Source: an uncultured bacterium
Lineage (GTDB): Bacteria > Myxococcota_A > UBA796 > CAJQPC01
Assembly: GCA_905480105.1 (NCBI GenBank)
Contig: CAJQPC010000247.1
Location: 1-35,912 of the forward strand
Length of the DNA stretch: 35,912 nt
Direction of reading: 5' to 3'
Shown here: piece after piece, positions 8,080 to 16,309 of the stretch
How the letters are laid out: each line of letters starts with the position of its first letter
How positions within the stretch are numbered: position 1 is the first letter of the stretch
The notes under the pieces: generated by a model
Database searches by the model: none
Seen by the model: the letters and a program-made list of their open reading frames with translations, nothing else
Told to the model about the DNA's origin: nothing
Position numbers and translations under genes: made by a program

Positions 8080-10263
8080 TCAGCTCCTCTGAACCTCCAA
8101 AAATGCCTCCGTCTCCGCCCCAAGCTCCCGCCGCGCCTTCCCAAGCCGCTCCAGGTGCCCAGTGCGCTCCTTCGCCGCATGCTCCTGCCCCAGCGGCCCA
8201 CCATCCACACGCTGCTCCAGCTCGTCTTCGGCCCCAGCGGCACCCAGACCGCCAATGCCCTGAACCTTTTTGCGCTGGTCTCTCAGCTTCTCCAGGGCAT
8301 GCTCGCCGCTGACCCGGTCCACGCGGCCAACGACCACGGAGGCCAGTCGGGCATGTAAGGCGTCAGCGACCTCGGGCAGTTCACTCTGAAGGCGGCGCAC
8401 AGCGTCTACCAACAGCGCCCGGTCCGGGGTGCCCCAGAACGCACCGGTGAGTCCGTTACTAAGACGCTCGATATCCACCAACCACCGCTCCAGACCCTCC
8501 AGCTCAGACAGCGCCAGGTCCAGTTCCTGCTCAGTGCTCTCCACCCCCAAGACCCGTTCCAGCTCGCCCAAGACCAGGTCTACTTGACCCAGTAAAACGG
8601 CCGTTGGCAGGCGCACCAAACGCCGCAAGCTGGGACCCAGCGAAGCGGCCATGTCCGCGGCGGGCTGCAAGCCCGCAATCAGGTCATCCAGCTCCTCAAA
8701 GAGAAGCTCGAACAGGGCCAATCGCTCCGCAGCAGGCAGGAGTTCGGCTGTGGCAGCGCGCTGCACGATGCGTGAGATCGCTAAACGACCCGCGGCCCCC
8801 ACAAACTCCTGGCCCTGCGCCACCAGGACCTGGTCGGCCATGGCCCGCTCAGCGACATTCTTGGGCACATGGGGGAGCACCTCCTGCACCAGCTCCCGAA
8901 TGCGCACAATCTCCCCCATGCTGGCCCCCGAGGGCCCACCGTCTTCCAGAGAGAGCTTGGCAATCTGAACGGTGTCAAAGACAGCGTTGCCTGAGCACAC
9001 CACGCAGTCCATGCCGCGAAAGGCAATGGCTTGGAGCGCGCCGACGATGTTCAGCTTGAGCCGCAGGCGCTTGCGGGTGCGCAGAGACGCCAACTCCAGA
9101 CCGCCAGGTCGAAGTAGCAATGCCCGCACACCGTCGGGCGCCCACATCACGCGCTGGGTGTCCGGAGGGACCTCAACTTCGCCAATCAGGTTCGTGAGCC
9201 CCAAGTCCCACTGGGCGATGCGCCCGGAACGAAGAACCAAGAGCCGCCCCCCCTCCTCGTCCACACATAGAGAAGCGGCGCCCTCCAGGCTGCTTCTTTG
9301 AAACTCCTGAAAGCCCGAGTCGGTCAAAAACCATGTGGTGACCCAGCCGCCTCCGCAGCTCATCGCGCGCTTTCCACCGGCCAGCAGAGCCACGTCCGCC
9401 AAACCAAAAGGGTGCGCGACAATCTCGTCTTTGAGACCTTGAGAGCTGGTGCCATTTGCTGGTTGCGCCTTGAGCATGAAGCGCTGAAGCTTTCCGGAGT
9501 CCATGCCCACCAGCAAGGTTTGGCCAGCCAGATCCATCGCCACAAGGCGTCCCCGAGACAGTCGCGCAGGCTGCATCCAGCCCGAGGACGGCCGGTGGTA
9601 AAGATGCACGGCACCCGCTCCACCCACCGCGATCCAAGGCCCCTCTGCCCTGAGCAGGCGGCCCCCCATCCCAGGAACAGCGACCTTCTCGGCGCTGCCG
9701 TCTATAAGCCAGATCAGCTCACGGCCATCTGCACTCAGACCTACCCAGTCTTCTGAATTCGGAAGGGCCGCAAGGGAACAGAGAGGCAGGTTGTCTTGCC
9801 AGATCACTGGAGCCGGCGTGGCGAATTCTTTGGGAGTCGGGTGGTTTCGGTCCAGAAGCAGCTTGTTGTGTCGGCGGTCCAACTCAATGCCCGCAAGCAG
9901 TCCCTTGTGGCGACGCAGCAGCAGATCAGCCTCGCGTGCGGCCTGATCCAAAGATGAGAGCCCCTCATCCAAGGCCCGTGTACTGCGGCCGTTATCGGCA
10001 GCGGCTCCACGCCTCTGCTCCAAAGGATCACGCGTCTGTCCAAGCCGAGCTAGGGTCTCTACTAACCGATCAACCTCTTCTTTGAGATGAACCTCCAAGC
10101 TCTGAAGCGAATCTTTGCTGGGAAGCGATCTATCCCTCTTCCAAAACCGGTCCATAAAAGATGTCGCCATTTTACCCAGGTTTACCCCACAGTTTGGGCA
10201 GTGCAGGGCCGACGCTTCAACGCCATAGCTGCACTCAGGGCATGGAGAAAGGGGAGACTGCAC
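8080..10263 (-). CDS. Zinc-ribbon, beta-propeller-like and helical multidomain protein
   Basis: 727 residues, cytoplasmic (no signal or membrane segment). A short zinc ribbon comes first (C8-P-E-C11 ... C22-P-N-C25-G), then a helical, probably coiled-coil segment (about 45-135). Residues about 155-440 show repeated beta-strand patterns with W/G-D turns (for example VGLSADGRELIWLIDG, RLLVLRSGRIAQWDLG), resembling a degenerate WD40 or PQQ-like propeller. Residues about 445-727 are almost entirely helical, rich in Leu, Glu and Arg. The GTG start at 10263 is chosen because it includes the complete zinc ribbon; the Shine-Dalgarno signal is weak. I do not recognise the architecture. A scaffold or sensor is plausible from the domains. 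Confidence 0.8.
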   Translation of the reverse strand: MQSPLSPCPECSYGVEASALHCPNCGVNLGKMATSFMDRFWKRDRSLPSKDSLQSLEVHLKEEVDRLVETLARLGQTRDPLEQRRGAAADNGRSTRALDEGLSSLDQAAREADLLLRRHKGLLAGIELDRRHNKLLLDRNHPTPKEFATPAPVIWQDNLPLCSLAALPNSEDWVGLSADGRELIWLIDGSAEKVAVPGMGGRLLRAEGPWIAVGGAGAVHLYHRPSSGWMQPARLSRGRLVAMDLAGQTLLVGMDSGKLQRFMLKAQPANGTSSQGLKDEIVAHPFGLADVALLAGGKRAMSCGGGWVTTWFLTDSGFQEFQRSSLEGAASLCVDEEGGRLLVLRSGRIAQWDLGLTNLIGEVEVPPDTQRVMWAPDGVRALLLRPGGLELASLRTRKRLRLKLNIVGALQAIAFRGMDCVVCSGNAVFDTVQIAKLSLEDGGPSGASMGEIVRIRELVQEVLPHVPKNVAERAMADQVLVAQGQEFVGAAGRLAISRIVQRAATAELLPAAERLALFELLFEELDDLIAGLQPAADMAASLGPSLRRLVRLPTAVLLGQVDLVLGELERVLGVESTEQELDLALSELEGLERWLVDIERLSNGLTGAFWGTPDRALLVDAVRRLQSELPEVADALHARLASVVVGRVDRVSGEHALEKLRDQRKKVQGIGGLGAAGAEDELEQRVDGGPLGQEHAAKERTGHLERLGKARRELGAETEAFLEVQRS

Positions 10264-10363
10264 CCCAAGAAACTAAGTCCTAAGCGGGCGCTCGGCAGCC
10301 AATCGGCTATCAAGGGCCGCCAAAAGTTAGCTTTTACGACACTATAGGTACCTGGAGCACCTC

Positions 10364-11695
10364 ATGACTCTCTCCCTACTCAGCCTGCTCGCCATCTTCG
10401 CCTGCACCAAAGATGATGAAACCATCGACACAGCTGGCGTAGAGGGAGACGCTGACACGGACTCCGACTCCGACTCCGACTCCGACTCCGACTCCGACTC
10501 CGACTCCGACACCGACTCCGACGCAGACGCAGACGCAGAGACCGAGATCTACAAGGCTCGCACCGGCGTGTACATCGCGGGCGACGGCAAGACAAACATC
10601 GGCGACTCCGTCACGATCACAGGCTTTGCCACCAGCGACGAAGACGAGTTCTCCTTCTTCATCAACGATGGTTACAACCAGCCCTTCCACAGCGTCATGG
10701 TTTTCTCAGACTCAGAGATCCAGGCCGGCGTGCAGCGCGGTGACGAGCTCACCATCACCGGCACCGTCGCCGAGTACACGACCTCCGCCGACTCCATCAC
10801 CCAGATTGTGGTCACCGCCGCAGAGGACATCAGCATCGTCAGCAGCGGCAACGCAGTCGACTGGGTCGACCTGAGCACCAGCGATCTGGCCGACCCCGCC
10901 ATCTCCGAGGGTTGGGAGAGCCACTTGGTGCGCGTGAGCGCTGTCAGCGTGACCAACACCGACCTGGGCTTTGGCGAGTTCGAAGTAGACGGCAGCTTGG
11001 CCATCGACAACCTCTTCTACAACTGGAGCAAGGAGGCCCCAGAGACCCTGCGGGAAGGAGACACCTTCGCCGAGGTCATCGGGCCTCTCTACTACAGCTT
11101 CGATGCGCACAAGCTGGCGCCCCGCGATGTCAACGACTTCGTGGGCTACGCGTCCAACTGTCCGGCCGACAAGTGCGTGGCGAGCCTGGTCGCAGGCGAC
11201 CTGCTCGTCACCGAGATCATGTCCGACCCCACCGAGTGCGGAGACAACGACTGTGAATGGGTCGAGGTCCAGAACGTCAGCGGCGGCAGCGTAAACCTGG
11301 AAGGCCTGCTCCTCTCCGACGAGGGCGGCAGCATTGGCACCCTGAAGCTCACCGATCCCGCAGCCGTGCTGGCAGACGGCGGATACGCGGTGCTCGGCAC
11401 CAGCAACGCAAGTGGCTGGGGCTACACCGACTTTACGCCCGACGGCTTCTACGGCTCCGTTCCCGCCTGGAACAACAGCGGTGACACCGTGATTCTGAGC
11501 AACGCCAGCGGTGCGCTGTTCACCTCCCCTGGAACCGGTTCCCGCACCGATGCAGGCGAAAGCTGGCAGCTGACCTTCTCCGTCACTGACATCAGCGACG
11601 CCAGCAACCCGGACTTCTGGTGCCCATCAACCACAGCCATTGGCGCCACCCCAGATCGGGGAACCCCAGGCAGCGACAACGACAGCTGCCTCTGA
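10364..11695 (+). CDS. Lipoprotein with Asp-Ser stalk, OB-like domain and lamin tail domain
   Basis: 443 residues. MTLSLLSLLAIFAC gives Cys14 as the lipidation site; CTGGAG lies about eight bases before the ATG. Residues about 28-60 are a nearly perfect (Asp-Ser)n stalk. Residues about 62-265 are beta-rich and include an OB-fold-like stretch (YIAGDGKTNIGDSVTITGFA and a later GDELTITGTV) as seen near extracellular nuclease or lamin-tail proteins. From about 279 the pattern LLVTEIM...CEWVEVQN...VNLEGLLLSD...GGYAVLG...NNSGDTVILSN is a clear lamin tail domain (LTD). No catalytic residues are seen. It is the third gene in the window with the stalk. A surface adhesin or substrate-binding role is inferred. 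Confidence 0.87.
   Translation: MTLSLLSLLAIFACTKDDETIDTAGVEGDADTDSDSDSDSDSDSDSDSDTDSDADADAETEIYKARTGVYIAGDGKTNIGDSVTITGFATSDEDEFSFFINDGYNQPFHSVMVFSDSEIQAGVQRGDELTITGTVAEYTTSADSITQIVVTAAEDISIVSSGNAVDWVDLSTSDLADPAISEGWESHLVRVSAVSVTNTDLGFGEFEVDGSLAIDNLFYNWSKEAPETLREGDTFAEVIGPLYYSFDAHKLAPRDVNDFVGYASNCPADKCVASLVAGDLLVTEIMSDPTECGDNDCEWVEVQNVSGGSVNLEGLLLSDEGGSIGTLKLTDPAAVLADGGYAVLGTSNASGWGYTDFTPDGFYGSVPAWNNSGDTVILSNASGALFTSPGTGSRTDAGESWQLTFSVTDISDASNPDFWCPSTTAIGATPDRGTPGSDNDSCL
10460..10507 (+). repeat. (GACTCC)8 perfect hexamer repeat
   Basis: Eight identical copies of GACTCC in frame encode eight Asp-Ser dipeptides in the stalk of the lamin-tail lipoprotein. Less regular GACACC, GACTCC and GACGCA units follow to about 10538. 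The lack of synonymous change among the eight units suggests recent slippage expansion. Loss or gain of a unit keeps the frame. Confidence 0.95.
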
Positions 11696-11710
11696 GCAAG
11701 GTGCTCTGAC

Positions 11711-11739
11711 TCCCTTCGTCCGAGCCTTGGACGAAGGGA
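11711..11739 (+). terminator. Perfect 11-bp hairpin between the lamin-tail gene and the dehydrogenase pair
   Basis: TCCCTTCGTCC (11711-11721) pairs without mismatch with GGACGAAGGGA (11729-11739) around a seven-base loop. It begins 15 bases after the stop of the lamin-tail gene. There is no T-run after it, so it could be a weak intrinsic terminator, a transcript-stabilising stem or an attenuator for the downstream genes. Confidence 0.6.
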
Positions 11740-11744
11740 CAGGG

Positions 11745-11750
11745 CATACT
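11745..11750 (+). promoter_or_regulatory. Putative -10 box before the Tat small subunit gene
   Basis: CATACT is followed by six bases and then the ATG at 11757, with no Shine-Dalgarno sequence in between. The placement resembles TATACT before the gene at 2390 and suggests a leaderless transcript. The presumed -35 position falls inside the hairpin and does not match a consensus. Confidence 0.28.
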
Positions 11751-11756
11751 GCATTT

Positions 11757-12287
11757 ATGGCACTCTCTCGACGCAGTTTTCTGGGCCTGAGCGCCGCTGG
11801 CACCTTGGTGCTGGGGGCGGCAGGCTTGGCCCTGTTCCCCGGAAAACGGGTGCCGCCACAGGACTGGCTTCTCACCTTTACGGAGAGTGAGTACAGCACC
11901 CTGGTGGCCTTGATTGAGACCGTCAGTCCTGGAAGTTCCGGCGCGCCAAGCGGCGTTGAGTTGGGGGTCGCCGCCGAGCTGGACACCCTGTTCTCCACCC
12001 TTCCTCCCGAGAACGGTGCAGAGATCGCTCTGGCCTTGGGGCTGCTCGAGAACGCCTTGGTGGGTGCGATCCTCGACGCACGTCCGCGGCCTTTCTCACG
12101 CTTGCCCTTGGAGCGCCGCGCCGAGATCTGGGCTGCGTGGTGCACCTCGCGCATTCCTCTGCGGCGCACCGTCTACAAGGGCCTAAACGCCCTGATACTG
12201 GCCACCACCTGGGGGCATCCCGAGATGACGGCGCTCGCCGGCTACCCCGGTCCCCCGACCGTGCCTTCCTATGGGAGTGATCCATGA
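11757..12287 (+). CDS. Tat-exported small subunit of a GMC dehydrogenase (gluconate 2-dehydrogenase subunit 3 family)
   Basis: 176 residues. The N-terminus has a textbook twin-arginine signal, S4-R-R-S-F-L-G10, followed by a hydrophobic Ala/Leu/Gly core ending near residue 25. The mature part, with TESEYSTLVALIETVSPGS near its start, matches the gluconate 2-dehydrogenase subunit 3 family, small helical proteins that pair with GMC flavoproteins. In characterised relatives the small subunit carries the Tat signal and takes the folded flavoprotein across the membrane with it. This fits here: its stop overlaps the ATG of the GMC gene (ATGA, 12284-12287), and that partner has no signal of its own. 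A start further upstream (11640) would overlap the preceding gene and precede the Tat motif by 40 residues, so I rejected it. Confidence 0.85.
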   Translation: MALSRRSFLGLSAAGTLVLGAAGLALFPGKRVPPQDWLLTFTESEYSTLVALIETVSPGSSGAPSGVELGVAAELDTLFSTLPPENGAEIALALGLLENALVGAILDARPRPFSRLPLERRAEIWAAWCTSRIPLRRTVYKGLNALILATTWGHPEMTALAGYPGPPTVPSYGSDP

Positions 12288-13807
12288 AGGTGACCACCGG
12301 AGATCAGCTCTCGGGCCGAACAGATCTACAAGCCGACGTGTGCATTGTGGGCTCAGGAGCCGGCGGCGGGGTCTTGGCTTGGCAGCTTACCCAGGCGGGC
12401 CACAAGGTGGTCATGCTGGAGGCGGGCAGCCACCACACCACCCAGGACTTTGCTCCCCTGGAGGAGCGCTTGGCCTACCCCGCGCTCTACCAAGAGCGCA
12501 TGACCCGGGCGACCAAAGATGCGGCCATATCCGTGCTGCAGGGCCGCACCGTAGGCGGCACCACCACGGTCAATTGGACCACCTGTTTCCGAACCCCGGA
12601 GCGCATTCTGGCGCACTGGCAGCAGCACTTCGGCGTGGAGCTGGGCGACATGCTGCCGCATTACGAAGCTGTAGAGGAGCGCTTGGGCGTGGCCGAGTGG
12701 CCCGTGGAAGCAGCCAATGCCAACAACCTGACCCTCTGGCGGGGCTGCAAAGCCCTGGGGTGGCAGGTCAAAGCCCTGAGACGCAATGTGCGCGGCTGCG
12801 TAAGCTCCGGCTACTGCGGCCTGGGGTGTGCCTTTGGCGCCAAGCAGGGCATGCTGCTCACCACCCTGCCCGACGCCGTCAACGCCGGCATGGAACTCTA
12901 CGCAGACTGCCGCGTTCTCAAGGTGGAACGCCAGGGCCAAGAGTGGGAAGTACAGGGCCAGATCCAAGCCCCCGGCGACCTGTCCTCGACCGGTGCCGAG
13001 ATCCGGGTGCGGGCCAAGCGCGTGGTGCTCTCTGCCGGCGCCATTGGCAGCCCAGGCATCCTGCTGCGAAGCGGAATCAACCCCAACGGGGCCGTGGGCA
13101 GGCGCACCTTCCTGCACCCTGTGGTGGCCGTCGCCGCCCGCTACGAAGAAGACATCAATGGTTGGGCCGGCGCCCCCCAGGCTGTAGGCAGCCATGAGTT
13201 CGTAGACCGCGGCGAGCAGGTGGGCTTCTTCTTGGAGGTCCCGCCCATGCAGCCCATGTTGGTGGCCAGCGGGGTGATGGGCTCCGGTGCGATGGTCAAC
13301 GACTTTATGGCCCAGCTGCCCAAGCTCTCCAGCCACCTGGCCTTGATGGTGGACGGTCTACATCCCGGCGCCCCCGGCGGCACTGTGGAGTTGCTCTCAA
13401 ATGGCCGTCCCAAGCTGGACTACCCCATCGGACCCGCTCTGGTAGAGGCGATGGCTACCGCCCACAGGGCCATGGCGCGCTGCCACTTGGCTGCGGGTGC
13501 ACAAGAGGTATTCACCCTGCACCCCTCACCCGTCTCTATGACCAGCGAAGACCACCTGGAACGGCTGGATGCTGCGGCCTACGGCGCACTGGAGCACAGC
13601 ATCTTCAGCGCCCACCAGATGGGTGGATGCGGCATGAGCGGGGATGCAAAAGCCGGCGTGGTGGACGCCGAACACCGGGTCAAGGGCCAAGATGGCTTGT
13701 ATGTGGTCGACGGCAGCGTCATGCCCACAAGCTTGGGGGTCAACCCCAGCCAGACCATCTACTCGCTGGCCCACCGGGCGGCTGGGATCCTGAGCGCGGA
13801 TTTGTAG
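12284..13807 (+). CDS. GMC-family FAD-dependent oxidoreductase (dehydrogenase large subunit)
   Basis: 507 residues. The ADP-binding fold at the N-terminus has G23-S-G-A-G-G28 and an acidic ending to the second strand (VVMLEAG). GRTVGGTTTVNWTTCFR is the second GMC signature region. The C-terminus has H444 in HQMGGCGMSG and N487 in GVNPSQT, the His/Asn pair expected at a GMC active site, followed by the closing FAD motif (GLYVVDGSVMPTSLG). Three cysteines, C172, C178 and C182, form a small cluster seen in many dehydrogenase-type GMC proteins. It probably oxidises an alcohol or sugar in the periplasm and passes electrons to a cytochrome or quinone. Export is likely with the Tat subunit encoded directly upstream. 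No cytochrome gene follows, and the substrate is unknown. Confidence 0.92.
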   Translation: MKVTTGDQLSGRTDLQADVCIVGSGAGGGVLAWQLTQAGHKVVMLEAGSHHTTQDFAPLEERLAYPALYQERMTRATKDAAISVLQGRTVGGTTTVNWTTCFRTPERILAHWQQHFGVELGDMLPHYEAVEERLGVAEWPVEAANANNLTLWRGCKALGWQVKALRRNVRGCVSSGYCGLGCAFGAKQGMLLTTLPDAVNAGMELYADCRVLKVERQGQEWEVQGQIQAPGDLSSTGAEIRVRAKRVVLSAGAIGSPGILLRSGINPNGAVGRRTFLHPVVAVAARYEEDINGWAGAPQAVGSHEFVDRGEQVGFFLEVPPMQPMLVASGVMGSGAMVNDFMAQLPKLSSHLALMVDGLHPGAPGGTVELLSNGRPKLDYPIGPALVEAMATAHRAMARCHLAAGAQEVFTLHPSPVSMTSEDHLERLDAAAYGALEHSIFSAHQMGGCGMSGDAKAGVVDAEHRVKGQDGLYVVDGSVMPTSLGVNPSQTIYSLAHRAAGILSADL

Positions 13808-13934
13808 GCCAAGGAACTCGGAGAGAGCGCCGGGTAAAAACCACCCTTGACGTCCTCCCTGCGGAACGCCTGACCTCGCTGACCGAACAAGGCTGTTATG
13901 GGCCCCATCTCGCCCGCACGTCTTGGAGAACACC

Positions 13935-14486
13935 ATGGCCGTCCTGCCCATTCTCACTGTCCCTCATCCACTCCTAGAGCAGAAGGCCCGGCCCGTCCGC
14001 GACGACGAGTTTGGCCCCGAGCTGCACAAACGTATGCAGGACATGGCCGAGACCATGTATGCCGCACCCGGCGTGGGTCTGGCGGGTCCGCAGATCGGCG
14101 ATCTGCGCTGCATCCTGTGCGTGGATGTGACCGAAGAGCGCGACGATGACGGCCGCCGAGAGAAGGCTAAAGACCTACGTTTTATCTGCAACCCCGTGGT
14201 CATAGAAGCCTCCAAAGACCTGTTTCTATGGGAAGAAGGCTGCCTGAGCATTCCCGAGTTCTGGGAGTTCCTGGAACGCCCGAGAGTGGTGACCATTCGC
14301 TACAAGGACGCCCTGGGCGTGGAACACACCGAGACCTTCTCCGACTACCCCTCGATCATCGTGCAGCACGAGATGGATCACCTCACGGGAGAGGTCATCT
14401 TGAACAAGGTGAGCCGCCTAAAACGCAGCCGCTACCTGAAGAAGGTGAAGAAGTGGGCCAAGCAAGCGCAAGCGCAGCTGGTCTAA
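13935..14486 (+). CDS. def: Peptide deformylase
   Basis: 183 residues. The enzyme removes the N-formyl group from nascent proteins, using a metal (Fe2+ or Zn2+). All three family motifs are present: G46-V-G-L-A-G-P-Q53, E101-G-C103-L-S and H145-E146-M-D-H149. Cys103, His145 and His149 bind the metal and Glu146 is catalytic. A short acidic/basic insertion (EERDDDGRREKAKD, about 68-80) is typical of some type 1 enzymes, and the C-terminal tail is Lys-rich and helical. GGAG lies seven bases before the ATG. Methionyl-tRNA formyltransferase (fmt), often a neighbour, is not here. The gene stands alone between the GMC gene and a convergent lipoprotein gene. Confidence 0.96.
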   Translation: MAVLPILTVPHPLLEQKARPVRDDEFGPELHKRMQDMAETMYAAPGVGLAGPQIGDLRCILCVDVTEERDDDGRREKAKDLRFICNPVVIEASKDLFLWEEGCLSIPEFWEFLERPRVVTIRYKDALGVEHTETFSDYPSIIVQHEMDHLTGEVILNKVSRLKRSRYLKKVKKWAKQAQAQLV

Positions 14487-14547
14487 GCCCTTGCTGGCCT
14501 AACCCTCAATGACCCAGCGGCAGCAGGCCAAACCAGATCACGTCGTC

Positions 14548-16149
14548 TTAGTTCTCGCAGCTCTGCGCCGTTTCGTACTCAATCCGGATGTTGGAACCCT
14601 CTCCAGGGATCGAATCGGCGTCAAACACAACGGCGTTTAGCTCCTCGTCAAAGCGCCAACCGGTCTCGACCAAAACATCGTTGACGTAAACTTCTATGGA
14701 GTTGGGCTCGACGCCATCCAAGATGCGGAAGGTATCCGCCAGCTTCGCGGTGGCTGCCTGCTCAGCAAGCTGGGCCATCTTCTCGCCCCAATCGCGGCTG
14801 CAGATGTTCACGAAGATGCCGCCGGTGGCCGCAGCCGCTTCTGCGTAGCCGGTACCTGGACTGGCGGTGGGGCAGCCATCGGGCACAGGCCCAGCCACAG
14901 CGCTGATGTAGGTGCTGGGTGCCGCCGTCAGCAGGTCCGAGACCACGCTGGACCAAGTCACGGACGGTCCAGCCAGGTAAGACTGGTCCGGCTCGTCGGA
15001 GACCAGAATGGTCGACACGGTGGCATTCTCACGCCGGAACTCGCTGTTGCAACCGCCTGGGCCGGTGTTCTTCTCGCGAAGGGCCGCCTTGGAGATGCTC
15101 AGACCCGCCTCCGCAAAGAGTCCGGCAGTGCCCGTGATGGCCTGACGAAAGACGGCCTCGCGTTCCGAGGGGGTCTGCTCTGGAGTCATGTACTCCAGGT
15201 TGTGGCAGCCGGAATCATTGATCACGACCATGATCAGGTAGTCCGACTCGATGTTGTCCAGTGTCTCCAGAAAGCCGATGAAGTTGGTCGCCAAAATGTC
15301 CTTGTCGTCCTCCATAGAGCAGCTCTGATCCACCCAAAACAAGATGTCCGCCTTGCCGGAGACCGGCTGCTCCCACTCGTCGCTGTAGCCGTTGGCGTAG
15401 CTGCCCTCGCCGGACTGGATGGCACGCGGACTTTGAGCGTTGGAGCTCACCCACAGCTCACCCTCGTAGGCGGTGATCTCAGTGGGCGTAAACGACACAC
15501 TCAGGGGGTAGACGGCATCCTCGTTGTCGGCCTCGGTGCCACCGGCATCGTAGGGCTCCAGGTAGATGGGCAGCTCCGGAGGATCCAGGAGATCAAAAGC
15601 GGTGCCAAGCTGTACCAAGCTGGTGACCTCGAGCGTGTCCTTGCCCATGTTGGCCAGGGTGATCTCCGTCTCGATGGTGCAGTCGGGCTCTACCCGCCCG
15701 AAATCATAGGGATCAGGGTCCACCACCAAGCGAGGCACCAACCCACCGCCGGTCAGTTCGACCGTGCTGCGCGGGGCACCCACATCGTCGCTGATCAGAA
15801 CCAAAACGCCTTCGTGGTCCACGGTCAGCGCAGAAAAGTCCACCTCTACTGTGACCTGGGCATCGGGCTCCAAGAGCAGGGGAAAGCTCAGCTCACTGCG
15901 CAGCGAAAAGCCCGCGTCGGCGTTCAAAGTCAGGGATTGAAGCTCGAGTGCACGGGTCCCCTCATTCATGATTTCGATGGTCTGAGAACTAATCTCGCCG
16001 ACTCGAAGATCTGTGAAATCCACCCTCTCTGGAGAGACCACCAAGATGGGTGCGAGATCTTCGTCATCGATGTCGTTCAAATTGGTCAGCTCGTTCTCGG
16101 AGTCGCATCCGCCCATTAGGGAGAGAAAGAGCAAAGAAGTGAAAGTCAT
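14548..16149 (-). CDS. vWA-like lipoprotein with choice-of-anchor/ASH-like repeats
   Basis: 533 residues. MTFTSLLFLSLMGGC ends at lipidated Cys15. Residues about 36-240 contain two Ig-like segments of the ASH/HYDIN 'choice-of-anchor D' kind (DFTDLRVGEISSQTIEIMNEG, then PYDFGRVEPDCTIETEITLANMG). Residues about 265-460 form a von Willebrand factor A-like fold beginning DILFWVDQSCSM, in which D274-x-S276-x-S278 fits the MIDAS metal site. A C-terminal beta-rich segment closes the protein. vWA proteins of this kind bind ligands through the MIDAS metal, which fits surface adhesion. It is convergent with def and divergent from the OmpA-like gene. No enzymatic motif is seen. Confidence 0.88.
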   Translation of the reverse strand: MTFTSLLFLSLMGGCDSENELTNLNDIDDEDLAPILVVSPERVDFTDLRVGEISSQTIEIMNEGTRALELQSLTLNADAGFSLRSELSFPLLLEPDAQVTVEVDFSALTVDHEGVLVLISDDVGAPRSTVELTGGGLVPRLVVDPDPYDFGRVEPDCTIETEITLANMGKDTLEVTSLVQLGTAFDLLDPPELPIYLEPYDAGGTEADNEDAVYPLSVSFTPTEITAYEGELWVSSNAQSPRAIQSGEGSYANGYSDEWEQPVSGKADILFWVDQSCSMEDDKDILATNFIGFLETLDNIESDYLIMVVINDSGCHNLEYMTPEQTPSEREAVFRQAITGTAGLFAEAGLSISKAALREKNTGPGGCNSEFRRENATVSTILVSDEPDQSYLAGPSVTWSSVVSDLLTAAPSTYISAVAGPVPDGCPTASPGTGYAEAAAATGGIFVNICSRDWGEKMAQLAEQAATAKLADTFRILDGVEPNSIEVYVNDVLVETGWRFDEELNAVVFDADSIPGEGSNIRIEYETAQSCEN

Positions 16150-16309
16150 CGACGCGTCCTTTTTAGTCGTGAACCCTGCCCAGGCCCGACCTCGAATTCA
16201 ATGTAGCGTTAGATTCTTGATGCCGCCCCTCCCATCGGGTGGGCAAGGTGTGTCAAGAAGTAAATGGCCCACTCAAAGGAGCGTTGTGCGGAGCCCAAGC
16301 TGGAAGTTG

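Noticed and set aside
10376..10690. A minus-strand frame encoding (Val-Gly)n
   Set aside because: It is the complement of the GACTCC stalk repeat; the repeat makes any frame open.
12353..13336. A 327-codon open frame antisense to the GMC oxidoreductase gene
   Set aside because: It lies wholly inside a convincing GMC gene, follows the codon pattern of the opposite strand, and its product is rich in His, Gly and Ala with no domain. It is a shadow of high GC.
2312..14507. The 13-mer TGGCCTAACCCTC in two intergenic regions (2312-2324 and 14495-14507)
   Set aside because: In 36 kb about ten such 13-base repeats are expected by chance, and no further structure is shared.
15202..16119. A 305-codon open frame antisense to the vWA-like lipoprotein
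   Set aside because: The opposite strand has a lipobox, MIDAS motif and Ig-like repeats; the antisense product has no domain or signal.
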